Source of the DNA: Chloroflexota bacterium
Lineage (GTDB): Bacteria > Chloroflexota > Limnocylindria > Limnocylindrales > CSP1-4
Length of the DNA: 51,485 nt
Direction of reading: 5' to 3'
NCBI GenBank assembly: GCA_003169735.1
Contig: PNAP01000086.1
Location: 1 to 51,485, forward strand
Within the stretch, counting starts at the first letter, position 1. The number at the start of each line of letters is the position of its first letter. Below, one piece after another: positions 24,285 to 34,743 of this stretch. The translations under genes were made by a program, and so were the position numbers. The notes below the pieces were generated by a model that had not been told where the DNA came from, made no database searches, and worked only from the letters and a program-made list of their open reading frames with translations.

Positions 24285-25301
24285 ATGCGCCTGGGCATCG
24301 CCGACGAGGGCTGGGTCGGCTTCGAGCGAGACGTCGCGCTGGGCGTGGCAGCGTCGGCGAGGGCATCGGGCTGGGAGACGCGCACCGTCGCCACGGCTGC
24401 CGACGAAGCTCGGGTCGACGTCGTCCTCGCCATCGGCAACCTCGGTATCTACCCCGACCTGGTCCGGCGGCACGCTTCCGCGCGCCGGATCCTGTGGCAC
24501 ATGGAAGTGCTGTCGATCCCGCCGGTCGACCCGACCGCGATCTACCGACTGCACCGCCGCGTCCCGACCGGCCGCCTCCTCGACGGAGCCGCCCGCGCCT
24601 TGCCCCCGTTCGGGCGCAGCGGCGTCTTCGCGCGGTGGCGCGAGGAAGCTGCCATCGAGCGCGAGACCGGCGCGAACCTGCGTGGACTCCAGGCATCGCG
24701 CCGAGCCTTCGATCGCATCGTCGTCGACTCGAACGATCGCGCCTGGGGCGCGAGAGCGGCCGGCATCGATGTCGACGTCCTACCGGTCGGGTATCACGAG
24801 GCGTATGCAGGGCCTCTCGCGTCGCTCGGCGATGCCGAGCGTGACATCGAGGTGCTGCTGCTCGGAAGCCTGCCCGGGCGATATGGGCGCCGGCAGCGGG
24901 TGCTGCCGTTGGTCGAAGCCGGTCTGGCGGAGCGCGGCGTGACAGTGACGCGCCTCACGACCGCGCTGATGGGGCCGCCGCGTCGGGCCATCCTCGACCG
25001 GACCCGCGTCGTGGTCGACATCCACCGCGTGCCGGGCAACCACCCGATGCTGCGCTTCATCCTCGCGACCGCCGCCGGCGCCGCCCTCGTCGCCGAGCCG
25101 CTGCGAGATCCGAGCCCACTCGTGGCCGGCGTCCACTATCTCGAAGCGCCGACGGGCGAATTGCCCACCGTCATCGCCGAGCTGCTGGCCGACGAACCGG
25201 CGCGCCGCCGGCTGGTGACCGCCTCGCAGGCGCTCATCGCCGGCCCTGCTCATATGGACCGCATCCAGCCCCGCTTGACGGCTACCATCGTCGACACATG
25301 A
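24285..25301 (+). CDS. CgeB-like glycosyltransferase (GT1_2 type)
   Basis: 338 residues. The C-terminal region, with GNHPMLRFILATAAGAALVA followed by LVAGVHYLEAPTGELPTVI and LLADEPARRRLV, matches the donor domain of spore-protein CgeB/YkvP-like transferases (PF13524), where a conserved R-x-(F/L)-E/A-x-x-A-x-G-x-x-L motif binds the nucleotide sugar. The N-terminal half (MRLGIADEGWVGFERDVALG) is the acceptor side. It shares an operon with the deacetylase-like gene, and its last codons overlap the ATG of rmlA by 4 nt. Sugar specificity unknown. Confidence 0.75.
   Translation: MRLGIADEGWVGFERDVALGVAASARASGWETRTVATAADEARVDVVLAIGNLGIYPDLVRRHASARRILWHMEVLSIPPVDPTAIYRLHRRVPTGRLLDGAARALPPFGRSGVFARWREEAAIERETGANLRGLQASRRAFDRIVVDSNDRAWGARAAGIDVDVLPVGYHEAYAGPLASLGDAERDIEVLLLGSLPGRYGRRQRVLPLVEAGLAERGVTVTRLTTALMGPPRRAILDRTRVVVDIHRVPGNHPMLRFILATAAGAALVAEPLRDPSPLVAGVHYLEAPTGELPTVIAELLADEPARRRLVTASQALIAGPAHMDRIQPRLTATIVDT
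25283..25288 (+). promoter_or_regulatory. -10-like box TACCAT before rmlA
   Basis: TACCAT lies 9 nt before ATG 25298, inside the 3' end of the preceding gene. rmlA may therefore be transcribed separately as well as with the upstream operon. Confidence 0.35.
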
Positions 25302-26044
25302 AGGGGCTCATCCTCGCCGGCGGCAATGCGACGCGGCTCGATCCGCTGACACGCGTCACGAACAAGCACCTGTTGCCCATCTACGACCGCCCCATGATCC
25401 ACTACCCGATCGCGACGTTGCGGGGTATGGGCATCAGGGAAGTGATGGTCATCCTCGGCGGCAAGAGCATCGGCGACATCGTCGAACTGCTCGCTGACGG
25501 CGAGGAGTTCGGGCTTGATCTGACCTATCGATACCAGCGCGGCGCGCTCGGCATCGCGCACGCCATCGGTCTCGCGCGCGACTTCGTCGGTGACGACTGT
25601 TTCGCTGTCGTGCTCGGCGACAACGTCCTTCGCGGCGCGCCGCTGCGCGACGTGGCAGAGGACTTCGACAAGAGCCCCGAAGGGGCCGGGACGCTCCTCT
25701 ACCAGGTCCCTGATCCGGAGCGTTTCGGCGTCGCCGAGTTCGATGCCGGCGGCACGCTCGTCGGCTTCGAGGAGAAACCCGAGCATCCGAAGAGCGACCT
25801 GATCCCCATCGGCGTCTACTTCCTGCGCTCTGACGTATTCGGCGTCATCGATCGACTGCGCCCTTCTGCGCGCGGCGAACTCGAGATCACCGACGTACTC
25901 AACCACTACCTGGCGCGCGGCGGCCTGTTCTGGCGACGGTACGAGGGGCACTGGTCCGATGCAGGCACCATCGAGTCCCTGCTTGGAGCGGGCCGCCTGG
26001 CGGCTGAGGCATCTACGGACCCGAAGGGGCGCCCGACCGGCTGA
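25298..26044 (+). CDS. rmlA: Glucose-1-phosphate thymidylyltransferase
   Basis: 248 residues. The sugar-nucleotidyltransferase signature appears as LAGGNATRLDPLT (usual form G-G-x-G-T-R-L; here Asn-Ala in the loop), followed by NKHLLPIYDRPMIHYPI with the catalytic Lys. VVLGDNVLRG is the metal-binding Asp motif and FGVAEF plus FEEKPEHP the sugar-binding region. It makes dTDP-glucose from dTTP and glucose-1-phosphate, first step of the dTDP-rhamnose and dTDP-amino-sugar pathways. At 248 residues it is shorter than the roughly 290-residue enterobacterial enzyme, as in many Gram-positive and archaeal homologues. rmlD follows after 28 nt. Its product would also feed the amino-sugar operon at 44-48 kb. 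Confidence 0.9.
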   Translation: MKGLILAGGNATRLDPLTRVTNKHLLPIYDRPMIHYPIATLRGMGIREVMVILGGKSIGDIVELLADGEEFGLDLTYRYQRGALGIAHAIGLARDFVGDDCFAVVLGDNVLRGAPLRDVAEDFDKSPEGAGTLLYQVPDPERFGVAEFDAGGTLVGFEEKPEHPKSDLIPIGVYFLRSDVFGVIDRLRPSARGELEITDVLNHYLARGGLFWRRYEGHWSDAGTIESLLGAGRLAAEASTDPKGRPTG

Positions 26045-26059
26045 CGGTCGGGCGGTCGC

Positions 26060-26065
26060 TACCAT
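26060..26065 (+). promoter_or_regulatory. -10-like box TACCAT, leaderless start of rmlD
   Basis: TACCAT lies 7 nt before GTG 26073 in the 28-nt gap after rmlA and decides the start of rmlD. Confidence 0.4.
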
Positions 26066-26072
26066 TCGCTCG

Positions 26073-26945
26073 GTGTTGGCCATCACGGGGGCGACCGGTC
26101 GTCTCGGCTCGGCTCTCCGTCGCGCCCTGGCGGAGCAGGGCGTCGAGACACTGGCATGGTCGCGGCCCATGTTCGATCTCGATGCCCCTGGCCGAGCAGC
26201 CGAGCTCATCAGAGCCTCTCGGCCCGATGTCATCCTGCACGCGGCTGCGTGGACCGACGTCGACGGATGTGCACGCGAGCCGGACCTTGCGATGCGGCGA
26301 AACGGGACCTCGGTCGCAGTGCTGGCACAGGCGGCCGCCGAATCAGGGAGCCGCCTCCTTCTCGTCTCGACCAACGAGGTCTTCGATGGGCGGCGAGATG
26401 ACGGGCGTGGCTACCGGGAAGGGGACCCGACACGGCCGATCAACGCCTACGGCCGAAGCAAGCTTGCCGGCGAGGATGCCGCGCGGGAGGCGTTCGAGCG
26501 AGCGGGTCGTCCAGAGGCACTGTGGATCGTGCGGACGGCGTGGCTCTTCGGGCCGCCCGGAAACGACTTCCCGAGCCGGATCGTCGCCGCCGCGCGGCGC
26601 CTTCCGGACGCTGAGCCACTGCCGGTGGTCGCCGACGAGACGGGGTCACCGACGTACACCCGGGATCTCGCAGCCGCGATCCTGACCCTCGTCGCAGAGG
26701 CTCCCGGTGGCCTGTACCACCTGGTCAACGCCGGGAGCGCGACGCGCCGGGAGTGGGCCGATGCCGTGCTCGCCCGATGCGCGCCTGGTCGTGTCACGCG
26801 ACCGATCACCCAGGCTGACCACCCGAGGCCGTCCTCAGCGCCGCGGTGGGCAGTGCTGGACGCCTCGACGAGCGCCAAGCTCGGGATCGTCGTCCGCCCC
26901 TGGCAGGAGGCGCTTGCCGCTTACCTCGAGCTCGGCTGCCCCTGA
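26073..26945 (+). CDS. rmlD: dTDP-4-dehydrorhamnose reductase
   Basis: 290 residues. It is a short-chain dehydrogenase-type reductase with the nucleotide-binding ITGATGRLGSALRRAL, the VSTNEVFDG motif (family form STDYVFDG), the catalytic NAYGRSKLAGE (Y-x3-K), and VRTAWLFGPPGNDF. It reduces dTDP-4-keto-rhamnose to dTDP-L-rhamnose with NAD(P)H. GTG 26073 is chosen because it begins the Rossmann fold and follows TACCAT by 7 nt. The 3' end overlaps convergent rmlC by 25 nt. RmlB, which must act between RmlA and RmlC, is not in the window. Confidence 0.92.
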   Translation: MLAITGATGRLGSALRRALAEQGVETLAWSRPMFDLDAPGRAAELIRASRPDVILHAAAWTDVDGCAREPDLAMRRNGTSVAVLAQAAAESGSRLLLVSTNEVFDGRRDDGRGYREGDPTRPINAYGRSKLAGEDAAREAFERAGRPEALWIVRTAWLFGPPGNDFPSRIVAAARRLPDAEPLPVVADETGSPTYTRDLAAAILTLVAEAPGGLYHLVNAGSATRREWADAVLARCAPGRVTRPITQADHPRPSSAPRWAVLDASTSAKLGIVVRPWQEALAAYLELGCP

Positions 26946-27505
26946 TCGGTCGCCGCGTCCCGTCGCAGCCGGTCCAGCAACCCGCGCAGAGACGGATTCG
27001 CCTGATCCCGATCGGACAGGATGGGAGATGCATCGGGCCACGGGACGCCTACCTCCGGGTCGTCCCACGCGAAGCCGAGTTCGTCCGTGCCGTCGTATTC
27101 GCGCGTCACGAGATAGGCGAGGACGATCTCGGTGCGAGCGTAGAAGCCGTGAGCCACGTACCGAGGGATGAGCAGCTGCGAACCGGGGTGGAGCGTGATC
27201 AGCTCGGTCACCGGCGGCGCGTCGCCGTCGATCGCCGGTCGCACGTCGACGAGCGCCACGACGCCATCACCCGAAATGACGGACCACAGGTCCCACTGGC
27301 GGCGGTGCAGATGGAGCCCACGCAGGACCCGCGGTTGCGAGCGTGACAGGTTGGCCTGCACGAACGGCTCGCCGGTCAGTGGAGCAGTCCCGGCCGCCCG
27401 CCACAGCTCCGTAAAGGATCCGCGAGCATCCGCGACGGCCGTGGCGTCGCGCAGCAGGACCTCGGGCAGCGAGGTGCGGCGCCAATCGGATCGCGGGTCG
27501 GCCAT
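26921..27505 (-). CDS. rmlC: dTDP-4-dehydrorhamnose 3,5-epimerase
   Basis: 194 residues, cupin fold. The family pattern is clear: FVQANLSRSQPRVLRGLHLH (R-G-L-H with the catalytic His), LVDVRPAIDG, LLIPRYVAHGFYARTEI, and FAWDDPEVGVPWP near the C-terminus. The residues after R-G-L-H (LHRRQWDLW) differ from the usual H-Y-Q-x-P-x-x-Q-x-K-L, so the substrate pocket may be altered. ATG 27505 follows a TAGGCT box by 7 nt. It is transcribed against rmlD, an unusual arrangement for genes of one pathway, and is divergent from the GT2 at 27572. Confidence 0.88.
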   Translation of the reverse strand: MADPRSDWRRTSLPEVLLRDATAVADARGSFTELWRAAGTAPLTGEPFVQANLSRSQPRVLRGLHLHRRQWDLWSVISGDGVVALVDVRPAIDGDAPPVTELITLHPGSQLLIPRYVAHGFYARTEIVLAYLVTREYDGTDELGFAWDDPEVGVPWPDASPILSDRDQANPSLRGLLDRLRRDAATDQGQPSSR

Positions 27506-27512
27506 GGATCGA

Positions 27513-27518
27513 AGCCTA
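27513..27518 (-). promoter_or_regulatory. -10-like box TAGGCT, leaderless start of rmlC
   Basis: TAGGCT on the minus strand lies 7 nt before ATG 27505. With TATGAT at 27560-27565 on the other strand it makes a 66-nt divergent promoter region. Confidence 0.4.
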
Positions 27519-27559
27519 CCCGATGGCCGGCGCGGTGAAGGTGGCGTCTGACCGCCGAC

Positions 27560-27565
27560 TATGAT
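27560..27565 (+). promoter_or_regulatory. -10-like box TATGAT, leaderless start
   Basis: TATGAT, close to the TATAAT consensus, lies 6 nt before GTG 27572, so the mRNA probably begins at the start codon of the GT2 gene. Confidence 0.45.
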
Positions 27566-27571
27566 GGCGCC

Positions 27572-28477
27572 GTGACCGACACCGAGCCGATGCCGCCCTT
27601 GACCATCACGGTCGCCAGCCACGAAGGGTGGCCAGCGCTGCGCAACGCGTATGCGCCGATGCGCGAGCAGGCCGAGCATGCCGGTGTCGAGATCCTGTTC
27701 ATCGATGCCAGCGAGAACGACCCACCCGATCCCGACGAGCTCGGGCCGGGCGTGCGCTGGATCAAGATGCCGGGCGCGGACATCACCGAGATGCGGATGC
27801 GCGGCTATCGCGAGGCGCGCGGACCGATCGTCGCCATGACCGAGGATCACGTCGATGCCGCGCCGGACTGGGTCGAGGCCATCCTTCGAGCGCACGCTGA
27901 GCACCCCGACGCGGCGGCCATCGGCGGGACGGTCATCAACGGTTCGACCCGATACCTGGTCGACTGGGCCAGCTTCTACGCCGGCCACTCGCCGTCCATG
28001 GCGCCATTGCCGACCGTTCCCGTCCCGTACATCAATGGCGCCAACCTGTCCTACAAGCAAGCGATGCTCATCCCCGTGCTGGATGGTCTCAGCGGCCGCG
28101 CCATCGAGACGCTCATCAATGGTGAGCTCTCGCGGCGTGGCCACCCGCTCTACTCCGACCATCGCATCCGGGTCGTGCACCATCAGTCGCGCGGCTACGT
28201 CAACACGATGAAGCTCCACTACTACGCCGGCATGAGCTTCGAAGGCACGCGGCGGATGGACCATCCCGAGGACGCGAAACGCCGGGCGGTCCGCGCCGTG
28301 CTGTTACCCCTCCCGCGTGTCGCCAAGAGGCTGGTCACCTCGAGGCAGAAGGGCGAGCCGATCGGCCGATTGGCCCTGGTCACGCCATCGCTCCTCGTGC
28401 TGGAGACGGCCCAGTGCGCGGGCGAGTTCATCGGTGCTCTCCGCGGGCCGGGTCGGAGCGCCGAGAACCTCCACTGA
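27572..28477 (+). CDS. GT2-like glycosyltransferase with TEDH motif (paralogue 1)
   Basis: 301 residues. The N-terminal LTITVASHEGWPALRNAY and ILFIDASENDPP give the GT-A nucleotide-binding half. Where classical GT2 enzymes have a DxD, this protein has VAMTEDHVDAAPDW, a T-E-D-H variant seen in a branch of GT2-like proteins of polysaccharide clusters. AIGGTVINGSTRYLVDWASF and NLSYKQAML follow, then a Tyr/His-rich segment and a basic tail with a weak hydrophobic helix. It is very similar in plan to the next gene, so the pair arose by tandem duplication. GTG start 6 nt after TATGAT. Sugar unknown. Confidence 0.8.
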   Translation: MTDTEPMPPLTITVASHEGWPALRNAYAPMREQAEHAGVEILFIDASENDPPDPDELGPGVRWIKMPGADITEMRMRGYREARGPIVAMTEDHVDAAPDWVEAILRAHAEHPDAAAIGGTVINGSTRYLVDWASFYAGHSPSMAPLPTVPVPYINGANLSYKQAMLIPVLDGLSGRAIETLINGELSRRGHPLYSDHRIRVVHHQSRGYVNTMKLHYYAGMSFEGTRRMDHPEDAKRRAVRAVLLPLPRVAKRLVTSRQKGEPIGRLALVTPSLLVLETAQCAGEFIGALRGPGRSAENLH

Positions 28478-28488
28478 GTCCCGCGTCG

Positions 28489-30386
<1,898 letters not shown>

Positions 30387-30390
30387 CCCG

Positions 30391-31314
30391 ATGCGGGTCC
30401 TCATCACCGGTGCGTCCGGCTTCGTCGGGCGGTGGCTCGCCAAAGCTCTCACCGACGGCGGGCACGCGATCATCGACATCGGCACCGAGGTCGATGTGAC
30501 CGACCGGGCGGCGATCGGGAAGACGATCTCGGGCGCGGCGCCTGATGCCATCGTCCACCTCGCCGCCGTCGCCTTCGCCCCCGATGCTTCGGCCGACCCC
30601 GGTGCCGCGTACTCGGTGGCCATCGGCGGCACGGTCAACGTCCTGGAGGCCGTGCGGACGCTCCCCCGGCCATCGGTCGTGCTCGTCACCGGCTCGTCCG
30701 AGGTCTACGGTGAGCCGCATCCCGACGACCTGCCGCTGCGCGAGAGCTCGGCGCTCCGGCCCCGCAGCCCGTATTCGCTCTCCAAGGCCGCCCAGGAATC
30801 GGTGGCGCTGGCCTATGCCGCGCGATACGGCCTGTCGATCGTGGTGACGCGCTCCTTCAACCACACCGGGCCCGGCCAGCGGCCCGTCTTCGTGGTCCCG
30901 GCGCTCGCGGGGCGGGTCCGCGCCTTCGCGGCGGGCGAGGCCCCGGATATCCCGGTCGGAAACCTGGACGTGCGGCGCGACTTGATGGATGTGCGCGACG
31001 TCACCGACGCCTACCGGCGCATCCTTGAAGCCCAGGCCACGGGAGGGGTAGCGGTCGGCGGACTGGTCCTCAACGTCTGTTCCGGCCGATCGGTGGCCAT
31101 CCGCGACGTGCTTGACGAGTTGTGCCGGCTGGCGGGGGTCGAGCCCGTCATCCGCGTCGACCCTAAGCTGGTCCGTGCCAACGATCCGGCCGAGATCCGC
31201 GGCGACGCGACGGCGGTGCAGGCGCTCACGGGCTGGGCCGCCACCACGCCGCTGACGAAAACCCTGGCCGACGTCTGGGCCGCACTCCCCGGGCCGACCA
31301 CCAGAGGCGCATGA
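30391..31314 (+). CDS. rmd: GDP-6-deoxy-D-mannose reductase (GDP-rhamnose synthesis)
   Basis: 307 residues. RVLITGASGFVGRWLAKAL is the Rossmann motif, with VDVTDRAAI, VHLAAVAFAPDA, VTGSSEVYGEP, the catalytic PRSPYSLSKAAQE and RSFNHTGPGQ. The N-H-T-G-P-G-Q motif is typical of RMD, which reduces GDP-4-keto-6-deoxymannose to GDP-D-rhamnose. Fucose synthase, the alternative partner of GMD, has a different pattern, so D-rhamnose is more likely than L-fucose. ATG 30391 is 4 nt after the gmd stop. It is the last gene before the region where sequence character changes (about 31.3 kb). Confidence 0.85.
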   Translation: MRVLITGASGFVGRWLAKALTDGGHAIIDIGTEVDVTDRAAIGKTISGAAPDAIVHLAAVAFAPDASADPGAAYSVAIGGTVNVLEAVRTLPRPSVVLVTGSSEVYGEPHPDDLPLRESSALRPRSPYSLSKAAQESVALAYAARYGLSIVVTRSFNHTGPGQRPVFVVPALAGRVRAFAAGEAPDIPVGNLDVRRDLMDVRDVTDAYRRILEAQATGGVAVGGLVLNVCSGRSVAIRDVLDELCRLAGVEPVIRVDPKLVRANDPAEIRGDATAVQALTGWAATTPLTKTLADVWAALPGPTTRGA

Positions 31315-31341
31315 GCGTCACGAGTCGATGGATGTAAGGCG

Positions 31342-33333
31342 ATGATGCCCGAACTGACACCGAAGCTGTCGGTGGTGGTCGTCGTGCATGACATGGCTCG
31401 CCAGGCGCCCCGAACACTTCGAGCCCTCTCCGCGGCATATCAGAGAGGAATCGGCGCGGACGAGTACGAGGTCATCGTCGTCGATAACGGCTCGGACCCG
31501 CCCCTCGATACAAGTGCGTTCGCCGACTTGCAAGGAACGTTCCGGTTGATCCGGATCGACGATGCCCCGCCATCCCCGGCCTCAGCGATCAACCGCGGTC
31601 TGGCGGCCGCCCGGGGCGACGTGATCGGGGTGATGATCGATGGTGCGCGACTCGCCACTCCGGGCCTGGCCCATTTCGCCCTGCACGGCGCGCGACTCCA
31701 TGAACATGCGGTGGTAGCCACCCTCGGTTGGCACCTCGGCTTCGATGCGTCCCAGCGGCTTGCGATGGAATCCGGCTATGACGAGTCCCGTGAAGACCGC
31801 TTGCTGGTCGGCATCGACTGGCCGACGGATGGCTACCGCCTGTTCGAGATCGGGGCACTGGATGGGTCATCGATCGACGGCTGGTTCCGTCCGATCGGCG
31901 AGTCCAACGCCCTCTTCATGCGACGTGAGATGTGGGATGCGTTGCATGGAGTCGATGAGCGATTCGACATGCCCGGTGGGGGGTTCCTCAACCTCGATCT
32001 CCTGCGGCGCTCGCTTGAACTACCGGATGCCGAGCTGGTTGTGCTCCTGGGTGAAGGCACGTTCCACCAGCTCCACAACGGTATTGCGACCGGCGCGAGC
32101 ATGGATCAGCTGGCCGTGAGTCTCGCCACGTGGAAGGCGCAGTATCAAGAGATTCGCGGCAGGCCGTGGGCAGCGCCGTCGCCACGTGATCGAACGTATG
32201 TCGGCGTTCTTCCCCGCTCGGCCCTCTCGCACTTCGCACGCGCCGCCACGTCGCCGGTGTTCGGAGACGGGCCGCTGGGCACCGAGTTCGATCGCGATAC
32301 GTGGTCGTTGGCCACTCCTGCACTCCCAGTTTCGGCACGCGACGCAGAACTCGTCAAGCTCGCCCACCGCGAGTTTCGGGAAGGCCGCTACGCGGCAGCG
32401 GCCGCGGTAAGTCGCCTCGCTCGGGGCCTTGCGCCGGACGAGCCCGAACCCCAGCGGCTGCTCTCGCTTGCCAGTGCCTGGTTACGCGGCCCGGCATCCG
32501 CCGCCGACGGTCCTGCTGAGGTCCACTGTGCGCTTGGAGATGCGTACGGGTTGATCGGTGACCGGGCTGCAGCGGTCACGGAATACAGAGCTGCGCTTGG
32601 TCTTGATGGCGCGCTGGTCAGGGCGCACCTCGGCCTGTCGACCATGTTGTTACCGGGGGATGACTACGTAACATGGCTCACGAGGTTGCACGAACTGCTG
32701 CGACCGGCCGTCTACCTCGAAGTCGGGGTGGCCAATGGACGAACGCTGGCTTTGGCGCGGCCGCCGACCATCGCGATCGGAGTCGACCCCGTGCCATCCC
32801 TGGTCGTGCCGGTAACCGCCGAAACCCACATGTTCGCCGAGCCGAGCGATGAGTTCTTTGCTCAGGAGAAGCTCCACACCCTGCTTGGCGATCGACCGGT
32901 TGGCTTGGCCTTCATCGACGGGCTGCACGCTTTCGAGCAGGCACTCCGTGACTTCATCAACCTTGAGTCCTGTAGCGGCGAGAGGTCCGTGATCATATTT
33001 CACGACACGCTGCCGCTCGACGAAACGACCCAGCGCAGAGAGCGTGTGACCCAGTTCTGGACCGGGGACATCTGGAAGGTGGTGCTGTGCCTTCGGAGGT
33101 ACCGTCCCGACCTGGAGATCTTCACCATCGCTACTCCGCCGTCTGGGCTGACCGTCGTTTGCAACCTAGACCGAGGATCATCGGCACTGCGCGACGGCTA
33201 TGACCTTGCAGTGGGACAGTACATGAATGCCCCATTCTCGACCATCGCCGCAGCCATGGAGGCGGATCTGAGCATCGTCCCAAACGACTGGGACCTGGTG
33301 GTGGCACGGCTCCGCGCACGAGGGCTGGCGTGA
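31342..33333 (+). CDS. GT2-TPR-SAM methyltransferase fusion protein
   Basis: 663 residues in three parts. Residues 1-300 are a GT2 domain: LSVVVVVHDMARQAPRTL, VIVVDNGSDPPLDT, GVMIDGARLATPGL and ESNALFMRREMWDAL. Residues 335-435 are helical repeats of TPR type (AHREFREGRYAAAAAVSRLA, ALGDAYGLIGDRAAAVTEYR). Residues 440-640 are a class I methyltransferase: VYLEVGVANGRTLALA (motif I), GLAFIDGLHAFEQALRDF (metal-binding-type motif of sugar O-methyltransferases) and VIIFHDTLPLDE. It may add a sugar and methylate it, or cap chain growth. ATG 31342 has AAGG upstream. Its GT2 part is closely related to the separate protein at 37942-38913. Confidence 0.85.
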   Translation: MMPELTPKLSVVVVVHDMARQAPRTLRALSAAYQRGIGADEYEVIVVDNGSDPPLDTSAFADLQGTFRLIRIDDAPPSPASAINRGLAAARGDVIGVMIDGARLATPGLAHFALHGARLHEHAVVATLGWHLGFDASQRLAMESGYDESREDRLLVGIDWPTDGYRLFEIGALDGSSIDGWFRPIGESNALFMRREMWDALHGVDERFDMPGGGFLNLDLLRRSLELPDAELVVLLGEGTFHQLHNGIATGASMDQLAVSLATWKAQYQEIRGRPWAAPSPRDRTYVGVLPRSALSHFARAATSPVFGDGPLGTEFDRDTWSLATPALPVSARDAELVKLAHREFREGRYAAAAAVSRLARGLAPDEPEPQRLLSLASAWLRGPASAADGPAEVHCALGDAYGLIGDRAAAVTEYRAALGLDGALVRAHLGLSTMLLPGDDYVTWLTRLHELLRPAVYLEVGVANGRTLALARPPTIAIGVDPVPSLVVPVTAETHMFAEPSDEFFAQEKLHTLLGDRPVGLAFIDGLHAFEQALRDFINLESCSGERSVIIFHDTLPLDETTQRRERVTQFWTGDIWKVVLCLRRYRPDLEIFTIATPPSGLTVVCNLDRGSSALRDGYDLAVGQYMNAPFSTIAAAMEADLSIVPNDWDLVVARLRARGLA

Positions 33334-33361
33334 TCTGCCTTCGCCACGATCAGGCTCGGTC

Positions 33362-34057
33362 ATGACTGATCCGGAGCCTTCCGCGCCGGTCCCCGCTCCG
33401 CTCGGGGTGGACGGACGGACCTTCACCTCTGCCCTGCCTTGGGCTGTCCTTGACGGTCTCCAGGCCGGCACGATGAAGAGCGTCTACCGGGGCGTGCCCT
33501 GCTTCAAAAGTCCCTTGGACCTGGCGCTCTACCTGCAGCTTCTGTCACGCCAGAGACCGCGCACGGTGATCGAGATCGGCACGAAGTTCGGGGGTAGTGC
33601 CCTTTGGTTCGCGGACATGCTCACTGCTGACCGCGGACCGGGAGTTCGCGTCCTCTCTGTGGACATCCTGATGCAGGCAAGCTTCCGGGACGACCGCATC
33701 ACATTCATGGAGGGTGACGCCGCAAAGCTCGGGGCGACCCTGCGTCCCGAACTACTGGCAGGCCTTCCCAAGCCATGGCTCGTCGTAGAGGACAGCAGTC
33801 ACCGATTCGAGGATGCGGCCGCCGTGCTCGACTTCTTCCATCCGCATCTCTCGGCAGGCGACTACATCGTCGTGGAGGACGGGATCCTCGACCAGTTCGA
33901 GGATCCGTTGTACCTGCGCTACGCGAATGGACCCAATCGTGCGGTCGAACGTTTCCTGAAGAGCCACCCCGGCTCTTACTCGGTCGATACCGACCTTTGT
34001 GATCACTTCGGACGGAATGCCACCTGGAGCCCCAATGGCTGGCTGCGGAAGCTTTAG
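33362..34057 (+). CDS. CmcI-like (cephalosporin hydroxylase family) methyltransferase
   Basis: 231 residues. YRGVPCFKSPLDLALYLQLL, TVIEIGTKFGGSALWFADML and VRVLSVDIL match the CmcI/rhamnosyl O-methyltransferase family (PF04989), with LVVEDSSHRFEDAAAVLDFF and DYIVVEDGILDQF as the metal-binding acidic motifs. Despite the family name, members near polysaccharide genes are SAM-dependent O-methyltransferases acting on sugars such as rhamnose. That fits here, since two rhamnose routes lie just upstream. It begins 28 nt after the fusion gene and is followed directly by the sulfotransferase-like gene. Confidence 0.85.
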   Translation: MTDPEPSAPVPAPLGVDGRTFTSALPWAVLDGLQAGTMKSVYRGVPCFKSPLDLALYLQLLSRQRPRTVIEIGTKFGGSALWFADMLTADRGPGVRVLSVDILMQASFRDDRITFMEGDAAKLGATLRPELLAGLPKPWLVVEDSSHRFEDAAAVLDFFHPHLSAGDYIVVEDGILDQFEDPLYLRYANGPNRAVERFLKSHPGSYSVDTDLCDHFGRNATWSPNGWLRKL

Positions 34058-34060
34058 GTG

Positions 34061-34699
34061 ATGTACGGCGGCGTGCCGCACCAAGAGAGACGCGAGGTGC
34101 AACACCACCTGATCATTTCAGGAACGGGTCGCTCGGGTACGACGTTCCTTATGCAGCTGATGACCGCACTCGGGATGGACACCGGGTTCGCCGATCCATG
34201 GGATGACCGTTTTGCAAACTGCGACGCGGGGATGGAGTTCGACTTCCTCGGGCCATGGAATCACTACCTGGTCAAGAGCCCTCGGCTGTGTGATTACCTT
34301 GACGAGGCAATCTCTACACGACATATCGTCGTCGATCACGCGATCATTCCGGTGCGAAATCTTCATGCGGCGGCACAGAGTCGACGTGATGTCGAGGAGC
34401 GGAGTGATCGGAGAGAGCCATCCGGAGTGATCGCTGGAGGCCTCTGGCTCACCTCGGATCCCGGAGACCAAGAACGAGTCCTGGAGCGCCAGATCTACAG
34501 CTTACTGTCGGCGCTCGCCAAGCACGATATCCCGACGACCCTCCTCTGGTTTCCCAGGTTGGTTCGGGACCTTCCATATCTCTACTCGCGACTTCATCCA
34601 ATCCTCGACGGTGTCACCTACGATGCCTTTGCGGCAGCTTTTCTCTCCGTTTCCCGACCCGAGTTGGTCCACGACTTCACGAGCTCCCCAGGCGGATAG
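34061..34699 (+). CDS. Sulfotransferase-like P-loop protein
   Basis: 212 residues. LIISGTGRSGTTFLMQLM is a 5'-PAPS-type P-loop, and PVRNLHAAAQSRRDV resembles the 3'-phosphate-binding R-x7-S motif of sulfotransferases. EFDFLGPWNHYLVKSPRLCD lies between them, as in short bacterial members of the family. It would transfer sulfate from PAPS to a sugar hydroxyl, but the catalytic base is not certain and some relatives are not sulfotransferases. ATG 34061 follows GTG 34058, which sits directly after the stop of the methyltransferase gene. The convergent TylF-like gene ends 44 nt downstream. Confidence 0.75.
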   Translation: MYGGVPHQERREVQHHLIISGTGRSGTTFLMQLMTALGMDTGFADPWDDRFANCDAGMEFDFLGPWNHYLVKSPRLCDYLDEAISTRHIVVDHAIIPVRNLHAAAQSRRDVEERSDRREPSGVIAGGLWLTSDPGDQERVLERQIYSLLSALAKHDIPTTLLWFPRLVRDLPYLYSRLHPILDGVTYDAFAAAFLSVSRPELVHDFTSSPGG

Positions 34700-34743
34700 C
34701 AGCGCCGCCGAAAGGTCTCATCATGCTCCGCGGTCTGTCCGAC

